From NCBI GenBank assembly GCA_947255165.1, contig CAMYFZ010000048.1, positions 1 through 13,268 on the forward strand: a DNA stretch of 13,268 bases, read 5' to 3'. The DNA comes from an uncultured Varibaculum sp. (GTDB lineage: Bacteria > Actinomycetota > Actinomycetes > Actinomycetales > Actinomycetaceae). A program made the translations under genes and the position numbers. Below the pieces are notes generated by a model. It was not told the DNA's origin, did not search any database, and saw nothing but the letters and a program-made list of their open reading frames with translations. Of the stretch, positions 6,684 through 13,244 are shown piece after piece (the stretch's first letter is position 1; each line of letters begins with the position of its first letter).

Positions 6684-7316
6684 TTAGTCCCACCATAAGC
6701 ACCAGCCGGGACATGCCCATCTAGGGTCGGCGCTATAGAGTTCATCTGGCGCGGATGCCTGACCCAAGGACAGTTTGTCCTGGTAGGTTTGCCAGATTTT
6801 TCGGGCCTGCTGCGCTGAAGGCTCGCTTGTCCCTTCGGCAGAACCTTCAACTACAAACATGGTGTCTACACTGACGCGTTCATCCCAACGCGAAGACCCG
6901 ATAATATATCCCGAAAGGTACACCCGCCCGGGATTCGCGATGCAGGCGTTTAGGAAGGCTAGCAACGTGGGGGCATCATTTTGCCGATCTGCTAAAGCTA
7001 CCCGCGGAAGTGCTGCTCGGAGCCTGCTTGCTCCCTCGGCATCTAGACCGTGAAAACGCTGATAATCTCCGATTCCCTGCCCCGTGGCCACATAGTCTTT
7101 AAGGATTTCTGGGATTTTGGCTTGCGCCAACCAACCTAAGGGACCGTAGAGTCCGGAAGGTAGATCCGGGTCGTCCTCCAGCATATCTAGGAGGATATTG
7201 TCGCCGTCTTCCCCCAGAAATTCTGGGGTAGACAACGCGAAAAAATCGGAACCTTTCAGGCGTTCCCCCAGAACCGGTTTTTCGGATTTACGGCTAGGTG
7301 ACGAGGTGGTGGTCAT
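6684..7316 (-). CDS. Hypothetical protein with a Trp/Cys-rich C-terminus
   Basis: I do not recognise this 210-residue protein. It has no signal peptide or membrane segment and is rather acidic, notably at 35-52. The middle (114-156) looks like a folded alpha/beta core, with LLAFLNACIANPGRVYLSGY followed by DERVSVDTMFVVEG. The end is striking: DPRWACPGWCLWWD packs four Trp and two Cys (Cys202, Cys206) into the last 14 residues. The DER...DTMFV stretch and the tail look conserved-domain-like rather than random. The ATG at 7314-7316 is backed by an excellent AGGAGT six bases upstream, so the start is firm. A TATTTT at 7375-7380 on the minus strand could be its -10 box, but no good -35 is seen. 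It is divergent from the TrmH-family gene and lies upstream of pyrD in the same direction with an 89-base gap. Confidence 0.8.
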   Translation of the reverse strand: MTTTSSPSRKSEKPVLGERLKGSDFFALSTPEFLGEDGDNILLDMLEDDPDLPSGLYGPLGWLAQAKIPEILKDYVATGQGIGDYQRFHGLDAEGASRLRAALPRVALADRQNDAPTLLAFLNACIANPGRVYLSGYIIGSSRWDERVSVDTMFVVEGSAEGTSEPSAQQARKIWQTYQDKLSLGQASAPDELYSADPRWACPGWCLWWD

Positions 7317-7451
7317 GGTTACTCCTTGAATAGTGGTTGCTGGAACTCACTTTGGCGCACCCATCTCCAGGATGAAAATAGGAAATAACGAAACCGGGAA
7401 AACTTTCTGGGCTCAAAAAATGTGGAAATCTTTTTTGCGGGAGCGAGGCTC

Positions 7452-7457
7452 TAAACT
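7452..7457 (+). promoter_or_regulatory. -10 box of a possibly leaderless TrmH-family mRNA
   Basis: TAAACT is followed by 6 bases and the GTG start at 7464. The 147-base divergent gap (7317-7463) shows no Shine-Dalgarno at a workable distance for this GTG; the AGGG just before it is too close. No good -35 lies at 16-18 bases, only TCTTTT. Confidence 0.5.
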
Positions 7458-7463
7458 AGTAGG

Positions 7464-8315
7464 GTGTTGATTCCGCTTGCAGATTTATCAGATCCGCGGG
7501 TACGTGATTTTACCCAGTTAAAAGACGTGAACCTGCGCAAAAGTTTTGAAGCCGAACATGGCCTGTATTTAGCGGAAAGTTTTTCGGTGATCTCCCGGGC
7601 GCTTGCTGCCGGACATCGGCCTCGATCCGTTTTGACCAGTAAACATTGGTTAGAACGCCTGCAGAAAACCTTGGGCACAGGCGCTGGCGACATCCCGATT
7701 TTTATAGCTGAAGAAGAACAGTTAATTCACCTTACCGGGTTCAGTATGCACCGAGGCGCTATCGCCGCGATGGAACGCCCGTCCCTTCCTGAGCTGGACG
7801 AAGTGCTTACCGGAGCGCGGGCAGTGCTGATCCTAGAAGATTTAGTTGACCATACCAATGTCGGCGCTGCTATTCGCTCAGCAGCGGCGATGGGTTTCGA
7901 CGCCATTTTAACCAGCCCTCATTGCGCCGATCCGCTTTATCGCCGCGCAGTGCGGGTTTCAATGGGAACCGTTTTTTCGCTGCCTTGGACCCGGATTGAT
8001 TCTTGGCCCGATACCACCGCTTTAAAGGCGAACGGTTTTACGGTTGCGGGACTAGCCTTATCTGACCAGGCGGTTTCGCTTCCAAAGTTTTGCGCCGATC
8101 TAAAGTCCAAGGTGAAGCGGGAAGAAAAACCAAAAGTGGCTTTGGTACTAGGCACCGAAGGCCCCGGCATGAGTCAACGGGCGCTAGCAGCATGTGATCA
8201 ACTAGTGAAAATCCCGCTGAGTCACGGGGTGGATTCTTTGAATGTTGCCGCCGCGGGGGCGGTGGCCTGCTACGCAGTTAGCCAAGCCTTAGGGACGAAT
8301 ATTCAGGCTTCTTAG
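7464..8315 (+). CDS. SpoU/TrmH-family RNA 2'-O-methyltransferase
   Basis: A SAM-dependent SPOUT enzyme that methylates the ribose of tRNA or rRNA in the cytoplasm. The N-terminal part (about 1-105) is a substrate-binding domain of the L30e-like type seen in many family members, with GLYLAESFSVISRAL (33-47). The C-terminal knotted domain carries the three family motifs: NVGAAIRSAAAMGF (132-145, Asn132 and catalytic-type Arg138), LVLGTEGPGM (227-236), and IPLSHGVDSLNVAAAGAV (250-267) with the SLNV that lines the SAM pocket. The length of 283 is normal. GTG at 7464 is chosen because it fits the -10 spacing; a TTG at 7467 is the next alternative. The substrate RNA cannot be assigned. It stands alone on the plus strand between two minus-strand units. 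Confidence 0.93.
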   Translation: MLIPLADLSDPRVRDFTQLKDVNLRKSFEAEHGLYLAESFSVISRALAAGHRPRSVLTSKHWLERLQKTLGTGAGDIPIFIAEEEQLIHLTGFSMHRGAIAAMERPSLPELDEVLTGARAVLILEDLVDHTNVGAAIRSAAAMGFDAILTSPHCADPLYRRAVRVSMGTVFSLPWTRIDSWPDTTALKANGFTVAGLALSDQAVSLPKFCADLKSKVKREEKPKVALVLGTEGPGMSQRALAACDQLVKIPLSHGVDSLNVAAAGAVACYAVSQALGTNIQAS

Positions 8316-8370
8316 GGCACGAGGGCGTCCTTGGGAGCAATACGCCTACCGAAATCGCTGGGAAAAAATC

Positions 8371-8410
8371 AGGCGGGGCGCAGGCGAGATATTCTCGCCG
8401 CGCCCCGCCT
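8371..8410 (-). terminator. Strong rho-independent terminator of the metPS operon
   Basis: AGGCGGGGCG (8371-8380) pairs perfectly with 8401-8410. After a small CA/G internal loop, GGCGAGA (8383-8389) pairs with 8393-8399 around a TAT loop. On the minus strand the 40-base hairpin is followed by GATTTTTTCCC, the expected U-tract, 19 bases past the metS stop. In the plus direction there is an A-run instead, so it should act mainly on metPS, though the stem could also mark the 3' end of the converging TrmH-family transcript. Confidence 0.9.
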
Positions 8411-8428
8411 TAAAAAACCAGGTCTACG

Positions 8429-8650
8429 TTACTCCTGACCGGCTTTAGCTGCTTCCGCCGCCTCTTTAGCTTCCTTTTCTATAAAGTCAGCCTCCGTAAG
8501 ACCCGGATGCGGGTTAAAGTCGATTTCTGAGTAGTTTTCCCCTTTTTGATAGGGCGGATCCATGCGGCGCAAAGCCACTACCGACCCCACTAGGCCGCCC
8601 CAAATCACCAGGATGGCAACCAGCATCATCAATATTGCTTCACCAGTCAT
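8429..8650 (-). CDS. metS: MetS-type small subunit of NSS amino-acid importer
   Basis: A 73-residue protein with one membrane segment (about 5-28, LMMLVAILVIWGGLVGSVVAL) followed by a hydrophilic, Ala/Glu/Lys-rich tail of about 45 residues. Small single-span proteins of this kind are needed by the methionine and alanine importer MetP of Corynebacterium glutamicum (established there), and the IWGGLV element is typical. The ATG follows the metP stop by only 2 bases, with GGAGGAAG about ten bases upstream inside the metP end, so the pair is co-translated. It is the last gene of the operon, followed by a strong terminator. The tail is longer than I would expect for this family, with a KEAKEAAEAAKAG run that is probably helical. 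Confidence 0.88.
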   Translation of the reverse strand: MTGEAILMMLVAILVIWGGLVGSVVALRRMDPPYQKGENYSEIDFNPHPGLTEADFIEKEAKEAAEAAKAGQE

Positions 8651-8652
8651 AG

Positions 8653-10224
8653 CTAGTCTTCCTCCTTATTCCAGTCCACGTTTTCTAGGTTGAACGAGGG
8701 CGAAATCTCGGCGCTCTTATGCCACTTCAAACGCGGCATTACCACTGAGAACACCAAGAGAATCGCCAACATTCCCCAACCGAAGGTGTTAGTCCACCAG
8801 CGCGGGTAATCGCCATAACCGTGGGAAATCAGGTCTACCAGGTTCGGCACCAGCATGAATACCAGGAGCACCGGGATTACGAACCCGATGAGCGCCTCCC
8901 ACCATTTACCAGCCTTCACCGCAGAGGTGACATTTAGGTGAATCCGCAAGGAACGCAGCGAGGGGGTAACTACGGTAACAATCACGCACAGCGAGAGCGC
9001 CGCTCCCACCACCCCAATGGTGTTGATGTAGTTGTCAACCGTATCCAAAGCGGCGAGCCCGGTGGTGGTTCCAAAGAAGAACACCGAGACGATCGCGAGG
9101 ATGACGCCCAGAATCACCGAAGCCTGCTTAGAAGTCCATCCAATTTTGTCTTGGAATGCACCTGCAACCACCTGCACCAAAGACACCATGGAAGTGATAC
9201 CTGCCAGCACCAGGGAGGCAAAGAATAACGCCCCGAAAATGGCCCCACCCGGCATCTCATTGATGATTTGCGGGAAGGTAATAAAGGAAAGCGACACCCC
9301 GGTAATGTTTTCCAGTTTGTCAACCGAAGTATTTTGCAGATGCGCCATATAACCCAAGGTGGCAAAGACTCCGATACCGGCGAGTACCTCAAAGGAAGAG
9401 TTTGCGAAGCCCGCAACCAGGCCGGTACCGGTCAAGTTAGAACGTTTCTTCAGGTAGGAGGCGTAGGTCATCATGATCCCGAAACCCACTGACAGGGAGT
9501 AGAAGATCTGCGCCACCGCCGCGATCCAAACCTTTCCATTCCACAGAGCGCTCCAGTCAGGGGTAAAGAACTTGTTCAACCCGTCGGTTGCCCCCGGCAA
9601 AGTTAGCGCCTTGATCACCATGGCTACGAACAGCACCACCAACAGCGGAATGCAGATTTTAGTAATCCATTCGATGCCGCGGGAAACCCCCAGAGCGATT
9701 AGGACTATAGTGACCACCCAGGTGACGATCAACGGAATCGCGATTCCCCACACCGGGGTTAGGGAAATCGAGTTGGTGTCTTGCGCCTGCAGGAATTTAT
9801 CAGAGAAGAATCCTGCCGGGTCATCTCCCCAGGCACGAGTAAAGGAAAATACGGTGTACCGCAGCGCCCAGGCAATAATGGCCGCATAGTAGACGACAAT
9901 GAAGAAACAGACGCCCACCTGCCACCAACCTACGGCTTCGGCGCGCCGGTTTACCCGAGCCAGCGCCAGCGGAGGTGAGCCCCGGAACTTATGACCAATA
10001 GCGTAGTCCAGCATCAGCATCGGCAGCCCAATAGCTAGTAGCGCAATCAGATAGGGAACGATAAACGCACCGCCGCCATTTTCGAAGGCAACACCGGGGA
10101 AACGCCAAATGTTTCCCAAACCAATCGCAGAACCAATCGCCGCAATCAGGAATCCGTATTGTGTCCCCCATGACTGTCGGCTGGTCTTCTTGGACGCAGT
10201 AGACTGCGAAACCTCTTCAGACAT
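8653..10224 (-). CDS. metP: Sodium-dependent NSS-family amino-acid transporter (MetP-like)
   Basis: A secondary transporter of the neurotransmitter:sodium symporter family in the cytoplasmic membrane. Residues 20-50 hold the defining first helix with GSAIGLGNIWRFP, whose unwound part binds Na+ and substrate in LeuT. Twelve membrane segments can be counted, ending near residue 500 (WTNTFGWGMLAILLVF). The short cytoplasmic end (NLENVDWNKEED) is acidic. The length of 523 is normal for a 12-segment bacterial member. The ATG at 10222-10224 has AGGAGT five bases upstream. Co-expression with the MetS-type subunit makes methionine and/or alanine the likely substrate, by analogy with C. glutamicum MetPS. 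Substrate identity is inferred from the partner, not from binding-site residues. Confidence 0.93.
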   Translation of the reverse strand: MSEEVSQSTASKKTSRQSWGTQYGFLIAAIGSAIGLGNIWRFPGVAFENGGGAFIVPYLIALLAIGLPMLMLDYAIGHKFRGSPPLALARVNRRAEAVGWWQVGVCFFIVVYYAAIIAWALRYTVFSFTRAWGDDPAGFFSDKFLQAQDTNSISLTPVWGIAIPLIVTWVVTIVLIALGVSRGIEWITKICIPLLVVLFVAMVIKALTLPGATDGLNKFFTPDWSALWNGKVWIAAVAQIFYSLSVGFGIMMTYASYLKKRSNLTGTGLVAGFANSSFEVLAGIGVFATLGYMAHLQNTSVDKLENITGVSLSFITFPQIINEMPGGAIFGALFFASLVLAGITSMVSLVQVVAGAFQDKIGWTSKQASVILGVILAIVSVFFFGTTTGLAALDTVDNYINTIGVVGAALSLCVIVTVVTPSLRSLRIHLNVTSAVKAGKWWEALIGFVIPVLLVFMLVPNLVDLISHGYGDYPRWWTNTFGWGMLAILLVFSVVMPRLKWHKSAEISPSFNLENVDWNKEED

Positions 10225-10256
10225 CTCAACTCCTTATAGACGGGACAAGCAACTGT

Positions 10257-10274
10257 CTAAGCGCAATTGCTTAG
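10257..10274. promoter_or_regulatory. Dyad in the metP leader
   Basis: CTAAGC (10257-10262) and GCTTAG (10269-10274) form 6-bp arms around GCAATT, about 33 bases upstream of the metP start. It could be an operator or a small leader hairpin. The transcription start of metP is not clear; TATTTT on the minus strand near 10280-10285 is the only plausible -10, without a good -35. Confidence 0.3.
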
Positions 10275-10314
10275 AGCAAAAATAGCCCGATCCGCCATCT
10301 GTCGGACGAAAATA

Positions 10315-10327
10315 CTCACATTGTGAG
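10315..10327. promoter_or_regulatory. Candidate operator upstream of metP
   Basis: CTCACA and TGTGAG are exact inverted arms around a single T. Odd-spaced palindromes of this size are typical of dimeric repressor or activator sites. It lies about 90 bases upstream of the metP start, just upstream of the only plausible -10. Amino-acid importers are usually controlled, so an amino-acid-responsive regulator is a reasonable guess, but no regulator gene is in the window. Confidence 0.4.
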
Positions 10328-10361
10328 ATTAAATCGATGCTTCCAACTGTCTGAAAATTAT

Positions 10362-10398
10362 TTATCTCCCACCAACTGAGGGGGTTAGCGGGAGATAA
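10362..10398 (-). terminator. Candidate terminator of rne
   Basis: TTATCTCCC (10362-10370) pairs exactly with GGGAGATAA (10390-10398), with partial pairing inside. It starts 11 bases after the rne stop on the minus strand and is followed by ATAATTTTC, an interrupted U-tract. It would separate rne from metP, which lie in the same direction. Efficiency is uncertain because of the A's in the tract. Confidence 0.55.
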
Positions 10399-10408
10399 GA
10401 GAAAATTA

Positions 10409-12895
10409 TTAACTGGTTACCGCGGCGTGTTGCCGCGGCGCCTTCTCCGCGGAATCTTCAACGATATCCGGTTTCTTTTCCCAGGTGGGAGCGCCCGCAC
10501 CTAACTGTTCTAAACTAACAGTCTTGGCTGCGCCAGCGCTTTGAATAGTCATCACTGCTCCCTCGGATGCCGGAGTAACCGTTCCGGAGGTGACAGCCGC
10601 CCGAGCTTTCCCGGTGGCCATACCTTCGGTGTTTTTTTCGCTTGATTCCGCCACTTGATCCTTTGGAACTTCGACTTTGCGGTTCTCAATTGTCGCGGGC
10701 ATATCACTCGCGTCCTCTTTAGGAGCTGCCTGCGGGTGCCGGTCATCTTTACCAGCATCCGTTCCCGCCTCTTTAACGGAGACGGAGACTTCCTCAGCTA
10801 CTGGCTCTGGCTGCTTAGAACTCGCAGTCGCCTCTACCTCAGGTTGTTCCTCGTGAGCTTTACTGGCAGCCGCCGCTACTTTCGCCATAGATGCCCGGTT
10901 TTTAGAATTCGTTTTCGAACGCTTTTCCTCTTTAGCCTCGCGCTTTTGCCCTTGGGAACGCAGATTCTCATCACTATTGGCACCATTTTCAACTGGATCA
11001 GTGTGCACAATAAACCCGCGTCCTTCGCAATGTTCACACGGGGTAGAAAATGCTTCTACTAGGCCTTCCCCTACCCGTTTGCGAGTCATCTGCACCAGGC
11101 CAAGAGAAGTAACTTCGGTTACCTGGTGGCGGGTGCGATCCCGCCCCAGACATTCAACCAAGCGCCGCAGCACCAGGTCCCGGTTAGATTCGAGCACCAT
11201 ATCGACAAAGTCGATAACCACAATTCCCCCGATATCGCGCAGCCGCAGCTGCCGTACGATTTCCTCGGCGGATTCTAAGTTATTGCGGGTGACGGTTTCT
11301 TCTAAAGTGCCACCAGAACCGGTGTATTTGCCGGTGTTGACATCAATAACCGTCATCGCTTCGGTGCGATCAATGATCAAATAACCGCCCGAAGGCAACC
11401 AAACCTTGCGATCCATCCCCTTAGCTAGCTGCTCATCGACGCGGTGGGCAACGAAAATATCGTCACTTCCTACCCATTGCTCTACGCGATCACGTAAATC
11501 AGGGGCGAACTCTTCCACATAGGAATCAACCTGACGATAAGTTTCCTTGCCTTGCACAATCAACTTTTGGAAGTCTTCGTTGAAAACATCGCGTACCACC
11601 CGCAAAGCTAGTTCGGGTTCGCCGTGTAATAAATAGGGAGCCGATTTAGAGGACGCCGCATTCTTTTCGATTTTTTCCCACTGTCTTTGCAGGCGCTGCA
11701 CATCTTGGCGCAGTTGTTCCTCGCTGGCACCTTCGGCGGCAGTACGGATGATCACTCCGAAGTCCTTGGGCACAATCACTTTCAAGAGTTTCTTGAGACG
11801 TCGCCGTTCTACCTCTGGAAGTTTGCGAGAAATACCGGTCATAGATCCTCCCGGAACTAAAACCAGGAAACGTCCCGGCAGGGTCGCTTGGGAAGTAAGC
11901 CGTGCCCCCTTGTGACCAATAGGGTCTTTAGTTACCTGCACGGTGATCGAATCTCCAGATTTTAAGGCCTCTTCGATCCGCCGCGGTCGTCCCTTCATTC
12001 CGGCAACATCCCAATTAACTTCCCCGGCATAAAGCACCGCGTTACGGCCCCGCCCTAAATCAACAAAGGCCGCTTCCATAGACGGCAATACGTTTTGCAC
12101 CTTGCCGCGATAAACCGAGCCCACCATAGTGGTTTGGGTGTGCCGGGAGACATAATGTTCCACCAACACGTTGTCTTCTAAAACCGCTATCTGATTTAGC
12201 CCATCTTTTGACCGGATCAGCATGGTGCGATCTACCGCTTCGCGCCGCGCCAGGTACTCGGATTCGGTAATGACCTTGGGTCGGCGTCCTTCTTTGCGCC
12301 CCTCGCGGCGGCGCTGTTTCTTTGCCTCCAGACGGGTTGAACCTTTTACTTGTTCAATCTGGTCATTAGCTTCCGCCGCTCCGCGGGTGCGCCGCCGACG
12401 TCGCCGACGACTACCGCTGGTTTCCTCCTCTGACTGATTGCCACGATCAGCATTGGAGTTACTGGATTGGTTACTATTTTTCTTAGTTGACGCTTCGCCC
12501 GCGCGATTGTCTTTCCGTTTTTCTGAGGCAGCACTGTCGCTGTCTACATTGTCACTTTTACGCGACTTTTTCGTTCCGCGCGTTTTCTTGTCGGTCTTAC
12601 CGCTTGATGACTTGTCGTTTTTCTCCGCTGCGTCCTCAGCATTTCTTTTTCTCTGCCGCTTTGGTTTGCTGTCCTTTTCTGTTCCTGATTCTTCCGGGAT
12701 ACCCTGGTCGAAAGCAGGAGCCGCCGCAAACATAGGAGCCGCAAAAGCCGGAGCCGCCGCAATCTGAGCGGGAGCCGCCGGAGAGGACTCTATTTTCTTA
12801 GGGGCAGAAAAAGCCGGCCCGGAAAAAAGCGCCGCGCCACTATTTTGATTAAATTCTGTTTCGTTATTATCTGGGTTTTTCACCACTGGTCTCAC
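10409..12895 (-). CDS. rne: Ribonuclease E/G
   Basis: The main endonuclease for mRNA decay and rRNA/tRNA processing. Order: a disordered head (1-225) with an Ala/Pro/Phe-rich repeat (about 43-62), long Lys/Ser/Asp-rich stretches and seven Arg in a row (163-169); an S1 RNA-binding domain (about 256-335, VGSVYRGKVQNVLPSMEAAF); 5'-sensor and RNase H-like parts; then the catalytic region with VIDVNTGKYTG (Asp518) and IDFVDM (Asp562), equivalent to E. coli Asp303 and Asp346. CEHC (Cys620, Cys623) is the zinc-link motif that joins subunits. The tail (640-828) is disordered and acidic/basic. Long tails on both sides of a central core are usual in actinobacterial RNase E. The start is uncertain: GTG at 12895 has no ribosome site, while GTG at 12886 or 12883 has AGGTGAG at a good distance. 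Tandem TAA stops end the gene. Confidence 0.95.
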   Translation of the reverse strand: MRPVVKNPDNNETEFNQNSGAALFSGPAFSAPKKIESSPAAPAQIAAAPAFAAPMFAAAPAFDQGIPEESGTEKDSKPKRQRKRNAEDAAEKNDKSSSGKTDKKTRGTKKSRKSDNVDSDSAASEKRKDNRAGEASTKKNSNQSSNSNADRGNQSEEETSGSRRRRRRRTRGAAEANDQIEQVKGSTRLEAKKQRRREGRKEGRRPKVITESEYLARREAVDRTMLIRSKDGLNQIAVLEDNVLVEHYVSRHTQTTMVGSVYRGKVQNVLPSMEAAFVDLGRGRNAVLYAGEVNWDVAGMKGRPRRIEEALKSGDSITVQVTKDPIGHKGARLTSQATLPGRFLVLVPGGSMTGISRKLPEVERRRLKKLLKVIVPKDFGVIIRTAAEGASEEQLRQDVQRLQRQWEKIEKNAASSKSAPYLLHGEPELALRVVRDVFNEDFQKLIVQGKETYRQVDSYVEEFAPDLRDRVEQWVGSDDIFVAHRVDEQLAKGMDRKVWLPSGGYLIIDRTEAMTVIDVNTGKYTGSGGTLEETVTRNNLESAEEIVRQLRLRDIGGIVVIDFVDMVLESNRDLVLRRLVECLGRDRTRHQVTEVTSLGLVQMTRKRVGEGLVEAFSTPCEHCEGRGFIVHTDPVENGANSDENLRSQGQKREAKEEKRSKTNSKNRASMAKVAAAASKAHEEQPEVEATASSKQPEPVAEEVSVSVKEAGTDAGKDDRHPQAAPKEDASDMPATIENRKVEVPKDQVAESSEKNTEGMATGKARAAVTSGTVTPASEGAVMTIQSAGAAKTVSLEQLGAGAPTWEKKPDIVEDSAEKAPRQHAAVTS
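10420..10438. repeat. GC-rich hairpin inside the last rne codons
   Basis: CCGCGGC (10420-10426) and GCCGCGG (10432-10438) form a perfect 7-bp stem with a GTGTT loop, ending 9 bases before the rne stop codon. With the hairpin at 10362-10398 it makes two stacked structures at the 3' end of the mRNA. Confidence 0.6.
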
Positions 12896-12932
12896 CTGGA
12901 CACGCCCGCACTGGCGAGTCCCCTATATTACG

Positions 12933-13047
12933 CCGTCCTCTAGGACGGAAGCCCTTGTTTGCGTGGGAGTATTCGCCCCACGCCAGAGAGTTTTCCTAGG
13001 AAAATAGTCCCTCCGGGGTAGTTTCCTCCGTAGTGCGCCGGGGAAAC
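12933..13047 (-). promoter_or_regulatory. Structured rne leader with a chain of hairpins
   Basis: Part of the gene-free stretch 12896-13244. In transcript order there are four dyads: GTTTCC...GGAAAC with an inner CCG/CGG at 13021-13047; the perfect 14-bp palindrome TTTTCCTAGGAAAA at 12991-13004; a 7-bp stem GCGTGGG/CCCACGC at 12961-12983 with a 9-base loop; and CCGTCC/GGACGG at 12933-12948 with a TCTA loop. A leader of about 155 bases would be almost fully structured. E. coli rne is autoregulated by RNase E acting on hairpins in its 5' UTR; a similar role here is inference. A separate small RNA is possible but unsupported. Confidence 0.55.
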
Positions 13048-13058
13048 CATCCACCATC

Positions 13059-13086
13059 ATTATTCCATATTTCTTAATTCTGTCGT
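13059..13086 (-). promoter_or_regulatory. Candidate rne promoter
   Basis: On the minus strand ACGACA (13081-13086) lies 16 bases before AATAAT (13059-13064). Each keeps most consensus positions. Transcription would start near 13052, just ahead of the first leader hairpin, which supports the choice. Confidence 0.4.
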
Positions 13087-13095
13087 AAAACTGAG

Positions 13096-13123
13096 GCAAT
13101 TCTTAGGGAATCCTGGGAATTGC
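13096..13123. promoter_or_regulatory. 28-bp dyad between divergent promoters
   Basis: GCAATTC (13096-13102) and GAATTGC (13117-13123) are exact inverted arms, with inner AGG/CCT arms (13105-13107, 13112-13114) around GAAT. It lies upstream of both the candidate rne promoter and the promoter of the plus-strand gene at 13245. No U-tract follows on either strand, so a protein-binding site is more likely than a terminator. Confidence 0.45.
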
Positions 13124-13147
13124 TTAGCGACGGGCTGAAAAACAAGC

Positions 13148-13153
13148 TAATCT
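13148..13153 (+). promoter_or_regulatory. -10 box of the gene at the right edge
   Basis: TAATCT fits the TANNNT form and would start transcription near 13160, inside the palindrome at 13155-13172. No strong -35 is seen at 17-18 bases, which fits a promoter needing an activator or a weak one. It predicts a 5' UTR of about 85 bases. Confidence 0.45.
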
Positions 13154-13154
13154 A

Positions 13155-13172
13155 AGTGACAACGTTGTCACT
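13155..13172. promoter_or_regulatory. LacI-type operator, perfect 18-bp palindrome
   Basis: AGTGACAACGTTGTCACT is its own reverse complement over 18 bases. The even symmetry with a central CG inside AACGTT is the hallmark of LacI/GalR-family operators, which in actinobacteria often control sugar uptake and use. It covers the predicted transcription start of the plus-strand gene at 13245, the classic place for repression. It is about 100 bases upstream of the rne transcription start, so it should act mainly rightward. The regulator gene is not in the window. Confidence 0.7.
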
Positions 13173-13244
13173 ATGGACTTGACGTAAGCCAGTTTTTAGT
13201 GGGCAGCGACTTCTAAACCGACTAGAAACGGAAAGGCGAGCAGA

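Noticed and set aside
8323..8346. Small GGCGT/ACGCC stem after the TrmH-family stop as a plus-strand terminator
   Set aside because: Only about 5-6 pairs around a 13-base loop and no T-run follows.
10250..10352. 9-base direct repeat CAACTGTCT at 10250-10258 and 10344-10352
   Set aside because: Only two copies 94 bases apart with different flanks; possible by chance and with no clear function.
10655..11384. Two long overlapping plus-strand frames antisense to rne
   Set aside because: They are Arg/Ser-rich shadows of the RNase E coding region, which carries clear catalytic motifs.
12710..12780. Apparent short tandem repeat of GGAGCCGC units in the rne head
   Set aside because: It encodes an Ala/Pro/Phe low-complexity segment normal for actinobacterial RNase E tails; not a mobile or CRISPR repeat.
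13179..13184. TTGACG as a consensus-like -35
   Set aside because: No -10-like box is found 16-19 bases downstream, and it lies between the operator and the start codon; TAATCT at 13148 is the better promoter element.
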